Below are positions 38,064-49,918 of a stretch of 59,307 nt of DNA, piece by piece. This DNA comes from an uncultured Massilimicrobiota sp. GTDB lineage: Bacteria; Bacillota_I; Bacilli_A; Erysipelotrichales; Coprobacillaceae. The position numbers and the translations under genes are program-made. Location of the stretch: assembly GCA_944325245.1 (NCBI GenBank), contig CALUZM010000008.1, forward strand, positions 1 to 59,307. The letters run 5' to 3'. The stretch's first letter is position 1; the number at the start of each line of letters is the position of its first letter. The notes beneath the pieces were generated by a model that worked only from the letters and a program-made list of their open reading frames with translations, was not told where the DNA came from and made no database searches.

Positions 38064-38735
38064 ATGGAAAAGATTTTACTGGTTGAAGATGATTTACAAA
38101 TTGTTAAACATTTAAATTCTTATTTAAAAGACAATGATTATCATTTAATATCTGTTGATGGTCAAAAAAAGGCTATGCAAATACTTCAACAACAATTTAT
38201 AGATTTAATCTTATTAGATATTTCATTAAAAGAAGGCAATGGTTTTTCTTTATATAATGAAATCAAAACTTATTATGATATTCCTATTATCTTTTTAACT
38301 GCTCAAAGTGATGAATTCAGCATTATTACAGGTCTTGACTTAGGAGCAGATGATTATATATCTAAACCATTTCAACCTCGTATACTCTTATCACGTATTC
38401 AAAATATTTTAAGAAGATATAAAAAGAAAGATCAAATCTTTCAATATCAGAATCTCAAAGTTTATATTTCACAGGCAAAAGTCTATAAGAATCAACAGGA
38501 AATCTTTTTATCAGCTTTAGAATATAAATTATTATTAATTTTTGTTCAACATGCTCATCATTTACTAACAAGAGAATTTTTATTAGAAGAACTTTATCAG
38601 GTCACAGGTGAAGATATCAATGATAATACTCTAACAGTTTATATTAAAAGATTAAGAAATAAGATAGAAGATCAACCCCAACATCCTCAAATCATACAGA
38701 CCAAAAGAGGCTTGGGTTATCAATTGGGAGATTAA
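38064..38735 (+). CDS. OmpR-family response regulator
   Basis: 223 aa. The receiver domain starts MEKILLVEDD (acidic pocket), the phosphorylated Asp is in LILLDISLKEG (about 50-53), the conserved Thr is in IIFLTAQSD, and Lys in DDYISKPFQP. The C-terminal winged helix (about 130-220) ends TKRGLGYQL. It binds DNA when phosphorylated by the adjacent kinase. I place the start at the ATG at 38064 (GGTGGTG upstream). Four-gene cassette with kinase, ABC ATPase and permease, like BceRSAB-type peptide-stress systems. A likely operator lies at 39646-39681. Confidence 0.93.
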   Translation: MEKILLVEDDLQIVKHLNSYLKDNDYHLISVDGQKKAMQILQQQFIDLILLDISLKEGNGFSLYNEIKTYYDIPIIFLTAQSDEFSIITGLDLGADDYISKPFQPRILLSRIQNILRRYKKKDQIFQYQNLKVYISQAKVYKNQQEIFLSALEYKLLLIFVQHAHHLLTREFLLEELYQVTGEDINDNTLTVYIKRLRNKIEDQPQHPQIIQTKRGLGYQLGD

Positions 38736-39634
38736 ATGATGTATATCATTGTATTTTTATTATGTTGTGTTATTGGTGGTTTATGTTATTACATCCACCA
38801 GCAAAATAAAAAATTATTTCTATTTCTAAACAAATTAATGATATCTTATTTCAACATAATGATTTTTATATTCAAAAGTATAAAGAGGGGAATCTTTCTA
38901 TTTTAGAGAGTGATATATGTAAATTAGTTAATAAGATTTATGAACAAAATCGTTTGTTAGAAAATGAAAAACTTATTTTAAAAGAATATCTGGAAGATAT
39001 ATCACATCAAATGAAAACACCTTTAACTTCTTTAAATTTAATTCATGAAAGATTACAAAAAGCTGAAGGTCATGAAAAAAGACAGTTATTAAAAGAAGAA
39101 AAGAAATTATTAGATAAAATTGAATGGCTAGTCATGAGTCTATTGAAAATGGCACAATTAGATGCCCAAACAGTTACTTTCCATCAGGAAAGCATTAAAC
39201 AAAAAGATTTTGTTTTGCAATTATTGAATCCATTTGAAATACAAATAGATATGAAAGATATTCAATTACAAATCAATATCCAAGAATCAGAGATATTCAA
39301 ATGTGATATTTTATGGACTTTGGAAGCTTTATCTAATATTTTAAAAAATTGTATAGAACATGTTGAACAAAATGGAATCATTCATATAGAAATGAATCAA
39401 AATCCTTTATATAATGAAATCATTATTCAAGATAATGGTTGTGGTATTGATCAGGAAGATTTAATTCATCTATTTGAAAGATTTTATAAAGGAAAAAATG
39501 CAAAGCAGGATAGTGTAGGTATAGGTTTAGCTTTGAGTTCTATGATTATTGAAAAACAAAATGGAACAATTCAAGTAGAAAATACATATCCTGGCACAAA
39601 ATTTACAATTCATTTTTATAAAGAAAATGTATAA
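38736..39634 (+). pseudogene. Sensor histidine kinase, frameshifted in an A-run near the N-terminus
   Basis: The gene begins at the ATG one base after the regulator stop. The first frame gives a membrane helix (IIVFLLCCVIGGLCYYI) and HQQNKK. After the A6 run at 38808-38813 the sequence continues in the next frame: ISISKQINDILFQHNDFYIQ, a coiled coil, the phospho-His box DISHQMKTPLTSL, and ATPase motifs N-box ILKNCIEH, G1 DNGCGIDQED and G2 GIGLALSSM. Restoring one A joins the two frames. As it stands only 38954-39634 (226 aa, soluble) is open from a good start. It may be a real loss, phase variation or a sequencing slip. Confidence 0.82.
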
Positions 39635-39645
39635 ATATTTCATTA

Positions 39646-39681
39646 TGACAAATCTGTCACTTTATTGTCACGGGTTTGTCA
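39646..39681 (+). promoter_or_regulatory. Likely response-regulator operator upstream of the ABC genes
   Basis: TGACAAA (39646-39652) and TTTGTCA (39675-39681) form an inverted repeat, with two inner TGTCAC direct copies. The right arm contains TTGTCA, a usable -35, with TATAGA 16 bp further as -10, and AGGAGGGGG before the ATPase gene. Such sites are typical of Bce-type regulators acting on their transporter. Confidence 0.6.
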
Positions 39682-39719
39682 TTTTCATTTGATACTATAT
39701 AGATGAGGAGGGGGAACAT

Positions 39720-40403
39720 ATGGCAATATTAGAAGTAAAAAATTTGACCAAGATTTATGGACATGATGAAAATCAGGTTGTAGCCTTAGATCATGTTTCT
39801 TTCACTGTTGAAAAAGGTGAATTTATCGCTATTGTAGGTTCATCTGGATCAGGAAAGAGTACACTATTGCATTTGATTGGTGGTGTTGATAAACCAACAA
39901 GTGGTGAAGTCATTGTGAATGGACAGAATGTCTATAAAAAGAATGAAAATGAATTAGCTATATTTAGACGTAGAGAAGTAGGATTAATTTATCAATTCTA
40001 TAATCTCATACCTATATTAACTGTTGAAGAAAATATGACATTACCAGTGTTACTGGATAATAAAAAAGTGAATCAGGAACGACTTGATGAATTACTACGT
40101 ATATTGGATTTAAAATCAAGAGAAAAGCATCTACCAAGAGAACTTTCAGGAGGACAGCAGCAACGTGTATCAATAGGAAGAGCATTGATGAATGCACCAT
40201 CTTTAGTCTTGGCAGATGAACCAACAGGAAACCTTGACTCAAAAAACAGTAAAGAAATCATAGATTTATTAAAACTGACACAAAAAAGATATAAACAAAC
40301 TTTAATTATGATTACTCATGACGAAAGTATAGCGATGCAGGCAGATAGAATCATCGTGATAGAAGATGGAAAAATAAAAAAAGATGAGGTTATCAGAAAA
40401 TGA
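39720..40403 (+). CDS. ABC transporter ATP-binding protein (MacB/BceA type)
   Basis: 227 aa. Walker [10 protein letters not shown] (about 38-46), Q-loop [18 protein letters not shown], signature [15 protein letters not shown], Walker [14 protein letters not shown] and H-loop ITHDESIA. The [15 protein letters not shown] and DEPTGNLD wording is that of the MacB/LolD/BceA group, which drive mechanotransmission or peptide removal rather than classic export. It overlaps the permease gene by 4 bp. Together they probably form a stress or antimicrobial-peptide resistance transporter. Confidence 0.94.
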   Translation: MAILEVKNLTKIYGHDENQVVALDHVSFTVEKGEFIAIVGSSGSGKSTLLHLIGGVDKPTSGEVIVNGQNVYKKNENELAIFRRREVGLIYQFYNLIPILTVEENMTLPVLLDNKKVNQERLDELLRILDLKSREKHLPRELSGGQQQRVSIGRALMNAPSLVLADEPTGNLDSKNSKEIIDLLKLTQKRYKQTLIMITHDESIAMQADRIIVIEDGKIKKDEVIRK

Positions 40404-42799
40404 AAATCATGAATACATTGACCTTAAGGTATCTGAAAGCCAATAAAAAAAGAAGTTTATTAACATTTCTATGCATTATGGTATCAGTTATCATGATGAG
40501 TTGTGTTGGCATGGCTTTTTCATCAGGAAAAGCCTTCTATAAAAGTTATATAGAAAAGACGGTTGGAGATTATCATTATTATTTATTTGGAGCAGAAAAA
40601 GAAGTTGGTGAACTTATATATAATGATCCATTAGTTGATGAATATTATAAATCTGATATTTTTAATTTATCTTATCAAGATGCCAATATAAATGTTCTAT
40701 CTGGTGACTATGCTTATTTTCAAAAAAGAAATCTACAAGATTATGTATTAAAAGGCAGGTTGCCAGTCAATAAATATGAGATTTTAGTAACAGAAGGATT
40801 TTTAAAACAAAATCAAATTGAGAAAAATATTGGTGATCAAATAGAATTTGATAACGGAAATATATATACTATTGTAGGTTTGATGTCTATTTATAAAACA
40901 CAAGATTATTTTTTTAATACTTATCAGGCCCTCACATATATAGATGAAAATCAACCAATTATTCTTTATGTTAAAGATAAAGATGTTTCTAATCGTATTT
41001 TTGATCATACTGAGCAATTAGAAAATCAAATCAAGAAAATAAGAAATACTGATGCAGATGGCGTTGGTCTTGTTTATAATTCATCTTATTTAGCTATTCA
41101 AGATATTTTTGAAGAAAATTCAAAATCTTCGTTCTTAAATGTTTATAAAATGATTTATATATTAATAGGTGTTATTGGTATTATTTCTATTTTCATTATT
41201 TATCAGGCTTTTCATCTTTCAACAAGTAATCGTATACAATATCTTGGTATGTTATCAAGTGTAGGAGCAACACCTAAACAAAAGCAACGTTCGGTTTACT
41301 TTGAAGGATTTATTTTAACAATGATTGCTATACCATTAGGTTTAATCATCAGTTACTTAGGATTATCTATGACTTTTCTCATAGCCAATCAGATGGATCT
41401 ATTAAAAAATACAGGTGTTGAAATTCATATACAAATATCAATAGTTTATATGATTGCTGTGATTGTGTTAAGTTTTTTAACAGTTGCAGTTGCATTGTAC
41501 ATACCAGCAAGAAGAATATCTCGCATTTCTATTATGGATGCCCTTCATAAAAATGATGAAGTCAAAGTCAAAAAATCTAAGCTTCAATTAAATTCTTTTT
41601 TGAAAAAACATTTACATATATCTTGGCAAATGGCATTAAAAAATTATAAAAGGCAAGGTAGAAAATCAAAAATTATTATTTTTTCTCTTGTGCTATCTAT
41701 GTGTTTATTTATAACTGTATTTAGCTTCAGTAAAATGTTTTTAAGAACTGTGAATGATAATAGTGGGATCAGTGATTATAATATTTTGGCTTATGTTCCA
41801 TTAGATAATGTAGATCAAATCAATCAAATATTAGATAGTCAAGATCATCAGAGTTATCACTTTATAAGTCATAATTCCGTTAAGGTTCACATTAATCAAG
41901 ATTATCTTAACTATCAGGATGAAATGACAGACATGAGTATAGCTGTGATTGATCAAAAAAATTATGAGAAGATTTGTCAAGATAATGATATTATTCCTAC
42001 AAAGAATCAAGCACTTATCTATGATACGCCAATATCTATTATGGATGATAATGGAGAAGAAGAAACATATTCAAATCTATATAAAAAGATGGATAAGAAT
42101 TTTATAGAGGAAATTTATTTTGAAGAATATGATGGTGAAAATATATATCAAAGACAATTAGAAAATTTTGATTCTATTGAACTTCTTCATACAGAAGATG
42201 AATGGGGAATATCATATTCATATGAAATAACATTGCTTGTTCCTATTGAGTATTATAAGAATAACATTAGAGAGGACGCAGCCATTACTTATTATATTCA
42301 ATCAGATGATGCTGATTCATTATGTGATGAATTAGAATCTGTAGGTATTGAAACAGTCAATATTGAAGAAAATTCTCAATATGCAAGACAATTAGTACAA
42401 CTTGTTCAAATATTTGTTTATGGATTTGTTAGTATTATGGTTTTCTTTACATTACTCAATATTTTAAATATGATGAGTGCAAGTATTGAAAAAAGAAGAA
42501 AAGAATTTGCAATGATTTTAAGTGTAGGAATGAGTTATAAGGATATGACAAAGATGATATTCATAGAATCATTCATTTATGGTATTAAAACAGTTATATA
42601 TGGTTTTCCTTTATGTTTATTGATTGAATATATTATGTATCAAGTATCACCATATGGTCATATTGATTTTTCTCCATCATGGATAGCTTATATTATTTCT
42701 TTTCTGATTATTTTCTTAGTTATGATATTGACATTTAAAGTAGGGTTAAACCGATTTAAAAAACAGAATATTATAGAGACACTTAAAGATGATATGTAG
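40400..42799 (+). CDS. FtsX-like ABC permease, eight membrane helices in two halves
   Basis: 799 aa. One helix near the N-terminus (about 19-41), an outer domain of about 200 residues, three helices (about 248-272, 300-330, 347-370), then the same plan again: helix about 425-447, outer domain to about 685, and helices about 686-710, 730-755 and 768-790. This is a tandem MacB/FtsX layout, not the 10-helix BceB plan. SSVGATPKQKQR and SVGMSYKDMTKM are the conserved coupling segments after helices 2 and 6. It works with the ATPase encoded just upstream. The ligand is unknown. Confidence 0.9.
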   Translation: MKIMNTLTLRYLKANKKRSLLTFLCIMVSVIMMSCVGMAFSSGKAFYKSYIEKTVGDYHYYLFGAEKEVGELIYNDPLVDEYYKSDIFNLSYQDANINVLSGDYAYFQKRNLQDYVLKGRLPVNKYEILVTEGFLKQNQIEKNIGDQIEFDNGNIYTIVGLMSIYKTQDYFFNTYQALTYIDENQPIILYVKDKDVSNRIFDHTEQLENQIKKIRNTDADGVGLVYNSSYLAIQDIFEENSKSSFLNVYKMIYILIGVIGIISIFIIYQAFHLSTSNRIQYLGMLSSVGATPKQKQRSVYFEGFILTMIAIPLGLIISYLGLSMTFLIANQMDLLKNTGVEIHIQISIVYMIAVIVLSFLTVAVALYIPARRISRISIMDALHKNDEVKVKKSKLQLNSFLKKHLHISWQMALKNYKRQGRKSKIIIFSLVLSMCLFITVFSFSKMFLRTVNDNSGISDYNILAYVPLDNVDQINQILDSQDHQSYHFISHNSVKVHINQDYLNYQDEMTDMSIAVIDQKNYEKICQDNDIIPTKNQALIYDTPISIMDDNGEEETYSNLYKKMDKNFIEEIYFEEYDGENIYQRQLENFDSIELLHTEDEWGISYSYEITLLVPIEYYKNNIREDAAITYYIQSDDADSLCDELESVGIETVNIEENSQYARQLVQLVQIFVYGFVSIMVFFTLLNILNMMSASIEKRRKEFAMILSVGMSYKDMTKMIFIESFIYGIKTVIYGFPLCLLIEYIMYQVSPYGHIDFSPSWIAYIISFLIIFLVMILTFKVGLNRFKKQNIIETLKDDM

Positions 42800-42826
42800 T
42801 GAAAAAGACTACATATCTTTTTTTGG
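42792..42826 (+). terminator. Terminator of the transporter cassette
   Basis: ATGTAG pairs with CTACAT across TGAAAAAGA, followed by ATC and T7. Confidence 0.8.
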
Positions 42827-42930
42827 CTTAAATTTAGCATTTAAGAGGTTTTTCTACAAAAAGGAGATTTATGTCTTTTTTCATAAATAGCGAATATAAG
42901 CCATAAAAACTATCATTTTTAGTGGTTTTG

Positions 42931-42939
42931 TGATATAAT
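42931..42939 (+). promoter_or_regulatory. Extended -10 promoter of the yaaA-recF-gyrB unit
   Basis: TG-a-TATAAT, an extended -10 element, lies 34 bp before the yaaA start; no good -35 is seen 17 bp upstream. Confidence 0.6.
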
Positions 42940-42972
42940 AGTTCAGGTTATGAAAGTATGGGTGATATAAAT

Positions 42973-43177
42973 ATGATTGAAATCAAGATTCATGGTGAGT
43001 TTATTACTTTGGGACAGTTATTAAAATTAGCAAATGCTGTGAGTAGTGGAGCTGAAGCAAAATTGGTTATTGCGGATGGATTGGTTCTTGTGAATGGTGA
43101 AGTTGAAACAAGACGTGGTAAAAAGCTCCATCATCAGGATATTGTTTCTTTTGATGGTCAGGATTATCTTATAAAGA

Positions 43178-43191
<14 letters not shown>
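42973..43191 (+). CDS. yaaA: S4-domain RNA-binding protein YaaA
   Basis: 72 aa. An S4-like fold: FITLGQLLKLANAVSSGAEA, then LVLVNGEVETRRGKKLHHQD, the standard YaaA pattern with the V-N-G-E-x-E-x-R-R-G-K motif. It is thought to bind ribosomal or other RNA during assembly. It lies between dnaN and recF in most Firmicutes, but here 4.9 kb of transporter genes split it from dnaN. The ATG at 42973 has GGGTGAT upstream and is preferred over the ATG at 42958. The stop lies inside recF (14-bp overlap). Confidence 0.92.
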
Positions 43192-46199
<3,008 letters not shown>

Positions 46200-46214
46200 T
46201 AAAGGAGAGAAAGA

Positions 46215-48674
46215 ATGGAAGAACGTGGAATCAAGAAAAGATCATTAACAAAAGAAATGAAACAATCCTTTATCAATTATGCCATGTCAGTTATTGTTCA
46301 AAGAGCTTTACCAGATGTTAGAGATGGATTAAAGCCTGTTCAAAGAAGAATTGTGCATGGAATGAATGAACTGGGATGTTATAGTGATAAACCATATAAG
46401 AAATCAGCGCGTATTGTTGGGGAAGTTATGGGGAAATACCATCCTCATGGTGACTCTTCAATTTATGAAGCTTTAGTCCGTATGGCTCAAGATTTCAGTT
46501 ATCGTTATATGTTAGTCGATGGTCATGGGAACTTTGGATCTATTGATGGTGATGGAGCTGCGGCACAGCGTTATACTGAAGCCAGAATGTCTAAGATTTC
46601 TATGGAAATGGTGAGAGATATTAATAAAGATACAGTTAATTTTATTCCTAACTATGATGGTGAAGAATCAGAACCAGAAGTTATGCCATCACGTTTCCCT
46701 AATCTATTAGTCAATGGAACAACCGGAATTGCAGTTGGTATGGCAACAAATATTCCACCTCATAATTTAGGTGAAGTCATTGATGCGATTTTGGCTGTTT
46801 CTCATAATCCTGATATTACGATTTTAGAATTAATGGAAAATTATATTCAGGGACCTGATTTTCCTACAGGTGCTTACATCTTAGGAAAATCAGCAATTAA
46901 AAAAGCTTATGAAACAGGAAATGGCCTAATTGTGATGAGAGCTAAAACGGATATTATTGATATTCATGGTGGCAAGAAAGCCATTGTTGTCACTGAAATA
47001 CCATATATGGTCAATAAGGCTCGTTTAATTGAAAAAATGGCTGAACATGTTAAAGAAAAACGTATTGAAGGGATTACAGAAATACGTGATGAATCTAACC
47101 GTGAAGGTATTCGTATTATGATTGAACTTCGTAAAGATGTTCAACCAGAAGTGATTTTAAATCAATTATTTAAATTAACTTCATTGCAGACAACATTTGG
47201 AGTGAATTCAATAGCTTTAGTTAATAATCAACCTCAAACTTTAAATTTAAAACAAATGATTACTTATTATCTTGATCATCAAGAAGAAGTTATCAGAAGA
47301 AGAACAGCTTATGATTTAAAGAAAGCTGAAGATCGTGCTCATATTTTAGATGGGTTAAAAAGAGCATTGGATCAAATTGATGCAATTATTGAACTCATTC
47401 GTTCATCAAGAACAACAGAAATTATTCAACAAAGATTGATGGATGAATTTAATATGTCTGATCGACAAGCAAAAGCAATCAGAGAAATGCAGCTTCAAAG
47501 ATTAGCCGGTTTGGAAAGAGAAAAGATTGAAAATGAATTGAAACAGTTATTAGAATTTATTGCTGATTTAAAAGATATCTTAGCTAATAGAGAAAGAATA
47601 TTAGAAATTATTGAAAAAGAATTATTAGAAATTAAAGCTAAGTTTGCTGATAAGAGAAGAACAGAAATTATTCAAGGAACATTTGATTTAGAAGATGAAG
47701 ATTTAATTCCAGTTGAAGATGTTATTATTTCTTTAACTTCTAATGGATATGTCAAACGTATGCCTGTTGATACTTATAAAACACAAAATAGAGGTGGTAG
47801 AGGTATCAAAGGTATGGGAACAAATGAGGATGATATTGTTGATGCTCTTATCCATATGAGTACACATGATGATTTATTATTCTTTACAAACTTTGGTAAA
47901 GTTTATCGTTTAAAAGGATATAATATTCCTGAATTTGGTAGAACTGCTAAAGGATTACCTGTTGTCAATTTATTAAATCTAGATAAAGATGAAAGTGTCA
48001 AATCTATGATTTCTATTCATAAAGAAGATATTGATGAAGATAAGAATTTATATCTATTCTTTGTGACATTGAATGGTTTGGTTAAGAAAACATCTATTGA
48101 AGAATTTAAAAATATTAGACAATCTGGTAAGATTGCAATTAATTTAAAAGATGAAGATCAGTTGGTTGCTGTAAAATTAACACAAGAAAATGAAGAAATC
48201 TTAGTAGCTGCATCTAATGGAAAATTAATTAGATTTAATGAAAATGATGTCAGACCAATGGGAAGAACAGCATCTGGTGTTAAAGGTATTAATGTAGATG
48301 GTAGTCATGTTGTTGGTATGACAACAAATGGAGAAGGACAATATATTATGGCTATTAGTGAAAATGGTTATGGTAAGATGTCTCCAATTGAAGATTATCG
48401 TGAATCACATCGTGGTGGTAAAGGTGTGAAAACAATTAATACAACTGAAAAGACTGGACAATTAGTGGCTTTAAGAGCTGTTAATGGTGATGAAGATTTA
48501 TTAATTATGACAAGTGAAGGTATTATGATTAGACTTCCAATGGAACAAGTCAAACTAGCTGGAAGAAATACTCAAGGTGTCAGATTAATTAAAGTTGCTG
48601 AAGGATCAACTGTTTCTAGTGTGGAAGTTGTTGATAAATCAGAAGAAGAAACTGAAGAAAGTAAAGAAGAATAG
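46215..48674 (+). CDS. gyrA: DNA gyrase subunit A
   Basis: DNA-cleaving subunit of gyrase. 819 aa. The winged-helix region has [20 protein letters not shown] with a quinolone-resistance region reading [15 protein letters not shown], and the catalytic Tyr is in [11 protein letters not shown] (about 120). The C-terminal beta-pinwheel carries the GyrA box [10 protein letters not shown] (about 530), the hallmark separating gyrase from topoisomerase IV. The first quinolone-sensitive position is Ser (GDSSIYE), so no obvious resistance change. An acidic tail ends the protein. Terminator follows. Confidence 0.98.
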   Translation: MEERGIKKRSLTKEMKQSFINYAMSVIVQRALPDVRDGLKPVQRRIVHGMNELGCYSDKPYKKSARIVGEVMGKYHPHGDSSIYEALVRMAQDFSYRYMLVDGHGNFGSIDGDGAAAQRYTEARMSKISMEMVRDINKDTVNFIPNYDGEESEPEVMPSRFPNLLVNGTTGIAVGMATNIPPHNLGEVIDAILAVSHNPDITILELMENYIQGPDFPTGAYILGKSAIKKAYETGNGLIVMRAKTDIIDIHGGKKAIVVTEIPYMVNKARLIEKMAEHVKEKRIEGITEIRDESNREGIRIMIELRKDVQPEVILNQLFKLTSLQTTFGVNSIALVNNQPQTLNLKQMITYYLDHQEEVIRRRTAYDLKKAEDRAHILDGLKRALDQIDAIIELIRSSRTTEIIQQRLMDEFNMSDRQAKAIREMQLQRLAGLEREKIENELKQLLEFIADLKDILANRERILEIIEKELLEIKAKFADKRRTEIIQGTFDLEDEDLIPVEDVIISLTSNGYVKRMPVDTYKTQNRGGRGIKGMGTNEDDIVDALIHMSTHDDLLFFTNFGKVYRLKGYNIPEFGRTAKGLPVVNLLNLDKDESVKSMISIHKEDIDEDKNLYLFFVTLNGLVKKTSIEEFKNIRQSGKIAINLKDEDQLVAVKLTQENEEILVAASNGKLIRFNENDVRPMGRTASGVKGINVDGSHVVGMTTNGEGQYIMAISENGYGKMSPIEDYRESHRGGKGVKTINTTEKTGQLVALRAVNGDEDLLIMTSEGIMIRLPMEQVKLAGRNTQGVRLIKVAEGSTVSSVEVVDKSEEETEESKEE

Positions 48675-48702
48675 TATGTCGTAATTGACATACTATTTTT
48701 TA
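48664..48702 (+). terminator. Terminator of gyrA
   Basis: ATAGTATGTC pairs with GACATACTAT across GTAATT, followed by T5. Confidence 0.9.
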
Positions 48703-48716
48703 ATAACTTTACCCAT

Positions 48717-48750
48717 ATAAAAAGATTTCTACTCTTGAGAAATCTTTTTA
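48717..48750 (-). terminator. Terminator overlapping the DUF6054 stop codon
   Basis: AAAAAGATTTCT and AGAAATCTTTTT are perfect arms with a 7-nt loop; the stop codon lies in the stem. T5 and A/T follow on minus. Confidence 0.8.
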
Positions 48751-49079
48751 TATTGATGAATAGCATCTTTGAATTTATCTAAAAAAGCATCTTCACCTAA
48801 AGTATTGATTTTAAAAAATAAAGCTTGGCTTCCACCTGAAGTTATGGCAGTGACTTGCATTTGATTTTGATATTCTGTTATCGTTATAGATAAGCTTAAT
48901 CGATTGCTTCCTGAATAACTATATCTTTCTAAAATTAAAATACCAACATGAACATCATGAATATCATAATAATGCTCATCTTCAATAGAAGCAGAAAAAC
49001 TTGATTTTATCAATTCATCTTTTAAAAATTGACAGAAAGGTTTAAAAGAACCATGAAGTTCACAAGAATATTTAGACAT
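48729..49079 (-). CDS. DUF6054-family protein
   Basis: 116 aa, no membrane helix. The middle SIEDEHYYDIHDVHVGILIL, then ERYSYSGSNRLSLSITI and ITSGGSQALFFKINTLGE match what I recall of DUF6054, small proteins common in Erysipelotrichia and Clostridia. No function is known to me. The fold is likely alpha/beta with long beta strands. AAGGAGGG precedes the ATG. It is convergent with gyrA, with back-to-back terminators between them. The family call is from memory. Confidence 0.7.
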   Translation of the reverse strand: MSKYSCELHGSFKPFCQFLKDELIKSSFSASIEDEHYYDIHDVHVGILILERYSYSGSNRLSLSITITEYQNQMQVTAITSGGSQALFFKINTLGEDAFLDKFKDAIHQYKKISQE

Positions 49080-49226
49080 GATAATCCCTCCTTATATATA
49101 GATTATCATGAATTTTTGAAAAAACTGTGTATTTTATAGAATAAAATTTTATGATTCTATTATTTCAACAATATTTGACAAATATCTTGAACTTTTCTAC
49201 AATATCTATAAAAGTAGGTGAAATTT

Positions 49227-49838
49227 ATGAAAAAAATACAAATCAGTCAAACTTTAAAGAATATAATAATTATTATTGTTATTGCAGTTATTTTCTTTTT
49301 TATTGGGAAGGTGTGGCCTAGTGGTGAGGAACCAACAGAAATAACAAGTGATTTATTATCACAGCAAATTCAAAGTATCAGTGAATTAGCAAGTGTAGAA
49401 TATAATTATACAAATATGGGAAAATATGAAAATCAGGCAACTTTTTATGGATGGAAAGTGCCTTTTACAACAAAAAGCTTTATTTTATCATATGATGGTA
49501 AAATAAAAGCTGGAATTGATATGAGTTTAGTAGAAGTGAATGTTCATGGTCAAAATATTGACATTACAATTCCACAAGCTAAGATTTTATCTCATGAAAT
49601 TGATCAGGAAAGTATTGAAGTTTTTGATGAAACAAAAAATATATTTAATCAGATAAGTATTACGGATTATAATCAGTTTGCAATTGATCAAAAAGAGAGT
49701 ATGGAAAGCAAAGCGAAGGAAAAAGGCTTGTTAGAAGAAGCTCAAAACAAAGCTCAAGAAACAATACAGACATTTGTAGAGTCATTGTATGATTCTTCAG
49801 ATGATTATAAAATTCAAATAAATGTGGCAGAATCTTAA
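49227..49838 (+). CDS. DUF4230 membrane-anchored extracytoplasmic protein
   Basis: 203 aa. One N-terminal membrane helix (about 10-30, IIIIIVIAVIFFFIGKVW) without a cleavage site. The rest faces outside. Its core has LASVEYNYTNMGKY, ILSYDGKIKAGIDMS and VEVNVHGQNIDITIPQAKIL, the DUF4230 pattern, and a C-terminal coiled stretch (KESMESKAKEKGLLEEAQNK). No activity is known. The ATG at 49227 has TAGGTG upstream; the in-frame GTG at 49218 is part of that site. Its own terminator follows. Confidence 0.8.
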   Translation: MKKIQISQTLKNIIIIIVIAVIFFFIGKVWPSGEEPTEITSDLLSQQIQSISELASVEYNYTNMGKYENQATFYGWKVPFTTKSFILSYDGKIKAGIDMSLVEVNVHGQNIDITIPQAKILSHEIDQESIEVFDETKNIFNQISITDYNQFAIDQKESMESKAKEKGLLEEAQNKAQETIQTFVESLYDSSDDYKIQINVAES

Positions 49839-49857
49839 GGTTCTGTCATTTTTTGTT
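49822..49857 (+). terminator. Terminator of the DUF4230 gene
   Basis: ATGGCAGAA pairs with TTCTGTCAT (one wobble), overlapping the stop, followed by T6. Confidence 0.85.
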
Positions 49858-49918
49858 GAAATATGAAGATATTATAGTATAATGTTAGAAGTTTGGGTAT
49901 AGAAATGGGAGGTTATAT

